From Burkholderiales bacterium (GTDB taxonomy: Bacteria; Pseudomonadota; Gammaproteobacteria; Burkholderiales; SG8-41): a DNA stretch of 64,000 nucleotides. This document shows positions 59,102 to 64,000 of the stretch, piece by piece. The stretch is taken from positions 1-64,000 of the forward strand of contig DATAJS010000023.1 in assembly GCA_036262035.1 (NCBI GenBank). The letters run 5' to 3'. The number at the start of each line of letters is the position of its first letter. Positions within the stretch are counted from its first letter, which is position 1. The translations under genes and the position numbers were made by a program. The notes under the pieces were generated by a model. The model was not told the origin of the DNA and searched no databases. It saw only the letters and a list, made by a program, of their open reading frames with translations.

Positions 59102-59219
59102 GCATCCCATCGCTAAACAATGCTACGCTGCGCACAATCCGTGGCATGCTCATTGCCGCTGTCTCGTCGTTGAGGGCGGTCTGATCCGGAGGAAGACCCG
59201 AAAGCAGGAGGCATGAAGC

Positions 59220-59531
59220 GTGGCGGAGACCTTCGTTTATGCGTTCGAATGGGATCCCACTAAGGCAGCCGAGAACGTCGCCAAACATCAAGTCGCTTTC
59301 GAGATCGCCGCAACCGTCCTGCGCGACCCGCTTGCGCTCACTATTTTCGACAGCGAACACAGTGAAGTGGAAGAACGCTGGGCGAGCGTAGGCCGAGCGG
59401 AAGACGGTAGACTGCTCGTTGTGATCCACACCTTTGAGGAAACGAGCGCAGTAAGCGCAACAGTACGCGTCGTCTCAGCGCGCGAGGCGACGCAGCGCGA
59501 ACGCGAGAATTACGAGAGTTCGCCGCGGTAG
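59220..59531 (+). CDS. brnT: BrnT-family ribonuclease toxin
   Basis: 103 aa. Matches BrnT (DUF497): FVYAFEWDPTKAAENVAKHQ, VAFEIAATVLRDP, RWASVGRAEDGRLLVVIHTF and RVVSAREATQRERENYE. BrnT is a RelE-fold RNase that halts translation and is neutralised by the protein encoded next. GTG 59220 has AGGAGG at 59206-59211, spacing 8; an ATG in another frame at 59213 is rejected. Confidence 0.9.
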   Translation: MAETFVYAFEWDPTKAAENVAKHQVAFEIAATVLRDPLALTIFDSEHSEVEERWASVGRAEDGRLLVVIHTFEETSAVSATVRVVSAREATQRERENYESSPR

Positions 59532-59549
59532 CGGCTACAGGTGATTCCG

Positions 59550-59750
59550 ATGAAGGATGAATACGATTTCAGTCAGGGAGTGCGCGGCAAGTTCTACCGC
59601 GACGGTGTGAAGGTCACGCTCCCGGTTTATCTCGACGACGAGGTCCAGAGCTACCTCGCTCGGCGCGCAGCCGAACGAGGCGTTGAGCTTTCCGAACTCG
59701 TCAACGACTTGCTACGCAAAGACATCGAGCTGATCGAGTCCGCGAAGTAG
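59550..59750 (+). CDS. brnA: BrnA-like antitoxin
   Basis: 66 aa. MKDEYDFSQGVRGKFYRDG at the N-terminus is the toxin-binding type, followed by a ribbon-helix-helix segment (VKVTLPVYLDDEVQSYLARR, ELSELVNDLLRKDIELIE) that binds DNA. It neutralises BrnT and probably represses the operon. ATG 59550 is preferred to a GTG at 59541. Starts 18 bp after brnT. A REP-type repeat follows. Confidence 0.88.
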   Translation: MKDEYDFSQGVRGKFYRDGVKVTLPVYLDDEVQSYLARRAAERGVELSELVNDLLRKDIELIESAK

Positions 59751-59806
59751 CACCGCGTATGCCGGCGGGTGCCACCGGATCGCGCCGGCGTTCCTGCCGC
59801 AGCCGC

Positions 59807-59859
59807 CTCGCGATGACTGAAGCGGTCATTGCGAGGAGCGCAGCGACGAAGCAATCCCG
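59807..59859. repeat. Intergenic palindrome with GTCATTGCGAGGAGC element
   Basis: CCTCGCGATGAC (59807) is an almost perfect inverse of GTCATTGCGAGG (59825-59836), and the latter continues as the element seen at 26123 (...GACGAAGCAATCCCG). So two half elements face each other in the space between the antitoxin gene and gnd. A second member of a dispersed REP-like family in this window. Confidence 0.7.
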
Positions 59860-59875
59860 GAGCGTCCGGTAATCC

Positions 59876-60874
59876 TCAATGCCCCCCGAACTCCCGCCGC
59901 ATCGCCGACAGCACGCGATTGGCGTAATCGTCGTTGTCGCGCGAGGCGAAGCGCTCGAACAGCGCGGTCGACAGCACCGGCGCGGGTACGCCGAGGTCGA
60001 TGGCCGCGGACACGGTCCAGCGGCCTTCCCCTGAATCCGAGACACCTCCGGAGAACGCCCCGAGATCGGGGTCGCGCGCCAGCGCGCGCGCCGTGAGGTC
60101 GAGCAGCCACGAGCTCACCACGCTGCCGCGCCGCCAGAGCTCGGCGATCGCCGCGATGTCGAAGTCGTAGCGATAGCGCTCGGGCTCGCGCAGCGGCGTG
60201 GTCTCCGCGTCGTGGCGCTGGGTCGCCGCGCCCGCGTTGGCGCTCCTGAGCAGGTTCAGTCCTTCGGCGTACGCGGCCATCAACCCGTATTCGATGCCGT
60301 TGTGGACCATCTTCACGAAATGCCCCGCGCCGTGCGGTCCGCAGTGCAGATACCCCTTCTCGGCGACCGCAGGCTCCCCGCTCCCGCCCGCCGTGCGCGG
60401 CGCGGCATCCACGCCAGGCGCGAGCACAGCGAACAGCGGTTCCAACCGCTCGAAAATGTCCGCGTCGCCTCCGACCATCAGGCAATAGCCGCGCTCGCCG
60501 CCGGCGATGCCCCCGCTCGTGCCCGCATCCATGTAGCGGATGCCGCGCTCGGCGAGCTCCCGCGCGCGGCGGATGTCGTCCGCGAAATGCGAATTGCCGC
60601 CGTCGACGATGACGTCGTCCGGCTCGAGCAGCGCCGACAGCGCGGCGATCTCGCGGTCGACGAGGCCGGCGGGCAGCATGAGCCAGACCGTCCGCGGTTT
60701 CGCGAGGCGCTGCACGAGATCCTCCATGGAACGCGCGGCCGCGGCGCCGTCCGCCGCCAGCGCCTGCGCCGCCGCCGCATTGGCGTCGTAGACGACGCAC
60801 TCGTGCCCCGCGCGCAGCAGCCTTCTGACCATGTTCGAGCCCATGCGCCCTGCGCCGATCATCGCGAGTTGCAT
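59876..60874 (-). CDS. gnd: 6-phosphogluconate dehydrogenase (decarboxylating), short type
   Basis: 332 aa, the YqeC/GntZ-like short form. NAD(P) site AMIGAGRMGSNMVRRLL at the N-terminus, VIVDGGNSHFADDI, the substrate loop YMDAGTSGGIAGGERG, HFVKMVHNGIEYGLM with the catalytic Lys and His, and GGVSDSGEGRWTVSAAIDLG. Oxidises 6-phosphogluconate to ribulose 5-phosphate and CO2. It is divergent from gluconokinase (54 bp), which makes its substrate. Confidence 0.93.
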   Translation of the reverse strand: MQLAMIGAGRMGSNMVRRLLRAGHECVVYDANAAAAQALAADGAAAARSMEDLVQRLAKPRTVWLMLPAGLVDREIAALSALLEPDDVIVDGGNSHFADDIRRARELAERGIRYMDAGTSGGIAGGERGYCLMVGGDADIFERLEPLFAVLAPGVDAAPRTAGGSGEPAVAEKGYLHCGPHGAGHFVKMVHNGIEYGLMAAYAEGLNLLRSANAGAATQRHDAETTPLREPERYRYDFDIAAIAELWRRGSVVSSWLLDLTARALARDPDLGAFSGGVSDSGEGRWTVSAAIDLGVPAPVLSTALFERFASRDNDDYANRVLSAMRREFGGH

Positions 60875-60928
60875 AAACGCGTTCCCGTTTGTAGTAACTT
60901 ACCTGACCCGACTATACGCGGACCTGCG

Positions 60929-61426
60929 ATGATCATCGTCGTCATGGGCGTCACCGGCGCCGGCAAGACCACCGTCGGCGCCGAGCTCGCCGAGCGGCTC
61001 GGCTGGCGCTTCATCGAAGCCGACGATTTTCACACCGAATCGGCGTGGCAGAAGATGGAGCGCGGCGAAGCGCTGACGGACGCCGACCGGACGCCGTGGC
61101 TCGCGCGCCTGAACCAGGAGCTTGCCCGCGTCGTAACGAACGGGGAATCGGCGATCCTCGCGTGCTCCGCGCTCAAGGCCGCGTATCGCGACGCGCTGAC
61201 GCCGCCCGGCCTCGCCCGCGGCGAGATGCGCTTCGTGTACCTGCGGGCGGACCGCGACGTCACCGCCCGGCGCCTTGCCGGCCGGCGCGCGCACCGCGCG
61301 TCGCCGCACCTTCTCGACAGCCAGATCGCCACGCTCGAAGAGCCGGGCGACGCGCTGACGCTGCCGAACACCCTGCCGCCCGAAGAGATCGTGAGGCGCA
61401 TCGTCGAGGCGTGGGCGCTCGCCTGA
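60929..61426 (+). CDS. gntK: Gluconokinase
   Basis: 165 aa. P-loop [20 protein letters not shown], the gluconate site [41 protein letters not shown], and the C-terminal [16 protein letters not shown]. Phosphorylates gluconate with ATP to 6-phosphogluconate for the divergent gnd product or the Entner-Doudoroff route. ATG 60929; stop followed 1 bp later by the next start. Confidence 0.93.
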   Translation: MIIVVMGVTGAGKTTVGAELAERLGWRFIEADDFHTESAWQKMERGEALTDADRTPWLARLNQELARVVTNGESAILACSALKAAYRDALTPPGLARGEMRFVYLRADRDVTARRLAGRRAHRASPHLLDSQIATLEEPGDALTLPNTLPPEEIVRRIVEAWALA

Positions 61427-61427
61427 G

Positions 61428-64000
61428 ATGCCGACGCGGGAAAAGGAGCGCCTGCTCGCGATCAAGAACGCCCGCGTGCCGTGGCAGCGCTGGGGACCCT
61501 ATCTCTCCGAGCGCTCGTGGGGCACGGTGCGCGAGGACTACAGCGCCGACGGCGACGCATGGAGCTTCCTCACGCACGACATGGCGCGCGCCAAAGCCTA
61601 TCGCTGGGGCGAGGACGGTCTCGCCGGCATCTGCGACCGCTACCAGCTGCTGTGTTTCGCGCTCGCGCTGTGGAACCGCAGGGACCAGATCCTGAAAGAA
61701 CGCGCGTTCGGGCTCGTGCCGACCGAAGGCAATCACGGCGAGGACGTGAAGGAGTACTACTTCTATCTCGACTCGACGCCGACGCACTCGTACATGAAAT
61801 ACCTGTACAAGTATCCGCAGGCGGAGTTTCCATACCGCGCGCTCGTCGAGGAGAACCGCCGCCGCGGCGGGAGCGGCCGCGAGTACGAGCTGCTCGACAC
61901 CGGCGTCTTCGACGAGGACCGCTATTTCGACGTCTTCGTCGAGTACGCCAAGGCCGGCCCCGAGGACCTGTGCATCCGCATCGAAGCGTTCAACCGCGGC
62001 CCCGAAGCCGCCGCGGTCGAGATCATCCCTCACCTCTGGTTCCGCAACATCTGGGCGTGGGGCGATACGCGCAAGCGCGAGCCGATCATCACCGCGGGGC
62101 CGAGCGTGGCGGACCGCTTCGAGTGGCTGATCGCGGACGACAGCGACGCCGACCACCTCGATAACCTGCCTTTCCACTACTCGATCGGGCGGCGCTACCT
62201 CTATGGCGAGCGCGACGCCGAGCTGCTCTTCACCGACAACGAGACCAACGCTCGCAGGCTGTACGGCCGCGACGACGGCCACACCTATACCAAGGATGCT
62301 TTCCACCGTTACGTCGTGGACGGCGATGCCGGCGCGGTGAACCGCCAGTTTCGCGGCACCAAAGCCGCGATGCGCTTCGTCCGCGCCGTTCCCGCCGGCG
62401 GCTCGACCGTGGTGAGGCTGCGCCTCACCGATGCCGCGCTCGAGGATCCGCTGGCGGCGGTCGACGCGACCGTGCGCGAGCGCGTCAGGGATGCCGACGA
62501 GTTCTACGACAGCATCCATCCCAAAGGCGCGACCGAGGACGAGAAGCGCGTGCAGCGCCAGGCGTTCGCGGGGCTGATGTGGGGCAAGCAGAACTATCTC
62601 TTCGACGTCGCGAAGTGGCTCAAGGGCGATCACGCGCACGCGCCGCCCCCGCGCGAGCGCGAATGGATCCGCAACACGCACTGGAAGCACCTCAATTCCA
62701 TGCGTGTGCTGTCCATGCCGGACAAGTGGGAGTACCCGTGGTTCGCGGCGTGGGACCTCGCTTTCCACACGATCCCGATCTGCCTCATCGATCCGGAGTT
62801 CGCGAAAGAGCAGCTGTGGCTGATGCTGTTCGAGCAGTTCCAGCATCCCAACGGGCAGATCCCGGCGTACGAGTGGGAGTTCTCCGACCTCAACCCGCCG
62901 GTGCATCCGTGGGCGGTCTGGCGCGTGTACAACATGGACCGCATTCGCGCGAAGCAAGGCGACCGCGTATTCCTCGAGAAATGCTTCCACAAGCTGCTCA
63001 TCAACTTCGCGTGGTGGATCAACAAGGTCGACGCAGACGGGAACAACGTTTTCGAAGGCGGTTTCCTCGGGCTCGACAACATCACCCTCTTCGACCGCTC
63101 GGAGAAGCTGCCCGGCGGCTGCACGCTCGAGCAGTCGGACGCGACCGGCTGGATGGGGATGTACTGCCTGAACATGATGCGCATCGCGCTCGAGCTCGCG
63201 AAGGAGAATCACGCCTACGAGGGGCTCGCGACCAAGTTCTTCCAGCACTACATCTACATCGGCGCGGCGATGAAGAAGATCGGCGGCGAGGACTACAACC
63301 TGTGGGACGAGCGCGACGGTTTTTTCTACGACGTGCTGCGGTTCCCCGGCGGTCGCTGCGAGAAGCTGCGGGTGCGCTCGATGGTGGGCCTGGTGCCGCT
63401 GTACGCGGTGGAACGTCTCGAGGACGCGTGGACCGAGTTTTTCGACGAGTTCCGCGGGAATGTGCAATGGTTCGTCGAGAAGCGTCACGAGCTCGCGCAG
63501 CACGTGGTGAACCGGCTGCACACTCCCGAAGGCGGCATCCTCGCGCTCACGATCGTCGACCGGCGCCAGATCGAGGGACTGCTGCACTACATCGCAGAGC
63601 CGTCGGAGTTCTTCTCCGACTATGGGCTGCGCAGCCTGTCGAAATGCCACGCGGCCCGGCCTTTCGTGCTCGACGGCGCGCAGGTGCTGTACGAGCCCGG
63701 CGAGGCCGATTCCAAGATCAAGGGCGGCAACTCGAACTGGCGCGGTCCGGTGTGGTTCCCGACCGCGTTCCTGATGATCGAAGCGATGCGCAAGCTCGCC
63801 AAGGCCTACGGCAATTCGCTCGGGACGCTCGACCGCAGCGGCCGGCGCTGGACCGTCGGCGAGCTCGCGCAGACGCACGCCCAGCGCCTCGTCTCGATCT
63901 TCCTCCGCGGCCCGGACGGCCGGCGCCCGGTGTACGGCAACAGCGAGAAATTCCAGAACGACCCGTATTGGCGCGATTACATCTGCTTCCACGAGTATTT
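61428..64000 (+). CDS. GH63-like glycosidase (MGH1-type), C-terminus beyond the window
   Basis: At least 857 codons open to the window edge. The N-terminal [20 protein letters not shown] and the downstream [36 protein letters not shown] and [20 protein letters not shown] blocks match the (alpha/alpha)6 barrel of the GH63/MGH1 group. The Asp in AWDLAF would be the general acid. The product of a bacterial GH63 is an alpha-glucoside hydrolase, possibly acting on glucosylglycerate or similar. No signal peptide. Starts 1 bp after the gluconokinase stop, so it is in the same transcript; the released sugar could feed that route. Confidence 0.87.
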   Translation, partial: MPTREKERLLAIKNARVPWQRWGPYLSERSWGTVREDYSADGDAWSFLTHDMARAKAYRWGEDGLAGICDRYQLLCFALALWNRRDQILKERAFGLVPTEGNHGEDVKEYYFYLDSTPTHSYMKYLYKYPQAEFPYRALVEENRRRGGSGREYELLDTGVFDEDRYFDVFVEYAKAGPEDLCIRIEAFNRGPEAAAVEIIPHLWFRNIWAWGDTRKREPIITAGPSVADRFEWLIADDSDADHLDNLPFHYSIGRRYLYGERDAELLFTDNETNARRLYGRDDGHTYTKDAFHRYVVDGDAGAVNRQFRGTKAAMRFVRAVPAGGSTVVRLRLTDAALEDPLAAVDATVRERVRDADEFYDSIHPKGATEDEKRVQRQAFAGLMWGKQNYLFDVAKWLKGDHAHAPPPREREWIRNTHWKHLNSMRVLSMPDKWEYPWFAAWDLAFHTIPICLIDPEFAKEQLWLMLFEQFQHPNGQIPAYEWEFSDLNPPVHPWAVWRVYNMDRIRAKQGDRVFLEKCFHKLLINFAWWINKVDADGNNVFEGGFLGLDNITLFDRSEKLPGGCTLEQSDATGWMGMYCLNMMRIALELAKENHAYEGLATKFFQHYIYIGAAMKKIGGEDYNLWDERDGFFYDVLRFPGGRCEKLRVRSMVGLVPLYAVERLEDAWTEFFDEFRGNVQWFVEKRHELAQHVVNRLHTPEGGILALTIVDRRQIEGLLHYIAEPSEFFSDYGLRSLSKCHAARPFVLDGAQVLYEPGEADSKIKGGNSNWRGPVWFPTAFLMIEAMRKLAKAYGNSLGTLDRSGRRWTVGELAQTHAQRLVSIFLRGPDGRRPVYGNSEKFQNDPYWRDYICFHEY

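Noticed and set aside
59213..59250. ATG start for the toxin at 59213
   Set aside because: It is in a different frame that stops after 16 codons; GTG 59220 keeps the BrnT frame and has a good ribosome-site spacing.
61260..63992. 910-codon open frame on the minus strand opposite the glycosidase
   Set aside because: Arg/Val/Glu/His-rich shadow of a high-GC gene; the plus-strand frame encodes a recognisable GH63-like protein.

Overview
The window is GC-rich (about 65-68% by eye) and almost fully coding. It looks like a chromosomal segment of a betaproteobacterium close to Burkholderiales. The evidence is two Bug-type (tripartite tricarboxylate) solute-binding proteins, a DUF3305/DUF3306-associated formate dehydrogenase operon, a PEP-CTERM protein behind a sigma54-type promoter, MmgE/PrpD and enoyl-CoA hydratase genes, and a full type II secretion system. 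No phage, integrase, CRISPR array or rRNA is visible. One tRNA (Pro, anticodon GGG) is present.

Layout. 1-7.3 kb (minus): a formate dehydrogenase operon reading DUF3305, DUF3306, multi-cluster ferredoxin-like protein, TorD-type chaperone, small TAT protein, FdhA (Cys-type molybdenum ligand) and FdhB (cut by the window edge). 7.4-11.2 kb: molybdenum cofactor and FDH maturation genes (moaA, fdhD, mobA) with an orphan Cache-domain sensor between them. 11.3-17.9 kb (minus): metallophosphoesterase, glucokinase, GGDEF/EAL protein, MtfA peptidase and RmuC. 18-21.8 kb: ybbP-ybbA, divergent from tesA with overlapping start codons. 21.9-24.1 kb: selD, read through an in-frame UGA as a selenoprotein, divergent from selU/mnmH. 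24.1-34.8 kb: peroxiredoxin, PhoH-like ATPase, beta-propeller, cytochrome b561, ICL/PEP-mutase family lyase, a broken hydrolase, two Bug proteins, a PEP-CTERM protein and an FkbM methyltransferase. 34.8-44.3 kb: a noncanonical T2SS/type IV pilus-like operon (GspC/PilP-like, GspG, F, E, PilM/N/O-like, secretin, three further pseudopilins). 44.5-48.7 kb: two small secreted proteins, MmgE/PrpD, enoyl-CoA hydratase, tRNA-Pro, lytic transglycosylase. 48.7-59.1 kb: a canonical T2SS split into gspG-H-I-J-K-L-M-N (minus) and gspC-D-E-F (plus) around one divergent control region. 59.2-64 kb: a BrnT/BrnA toxin-antitoxin pair, 6-phosphogluconate dehydrogenase, gluconokinase and a GH63-like glycosidase that runs off the end.

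How the genes fit together. The FDH operon and the moaA/fdhD/mobA genes facing it form one functional unit: molybdopterin synthesis, guanylylation, sulfuration, chaperone and enzyme. Selenium is used for 2-selenouridine in tRNA (SelU). The UGA in selD implies that the cell also decodes selenocysteine, although the FDH here uses cysteine.

The most unusual structure is a set of intergenic hairpins at gene ends between 6.8 and 24.6 kb. Each arm is built of short tandem repeats with a 7-nt (once 15-nt) period. The unit sequence differs from locus to locus but the architecture is constant, and several arrays begin at one gene's stop codon and end at the next gene's stop or start. A second striking case is a 24-bp REP-like repeat, present elsewhere as an intergenic palindrome, expanded five-fold in frame inside the zinc-binding loop of the T2SS ATPase gspE. 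No gene-free stretch exceeds 300 bases.
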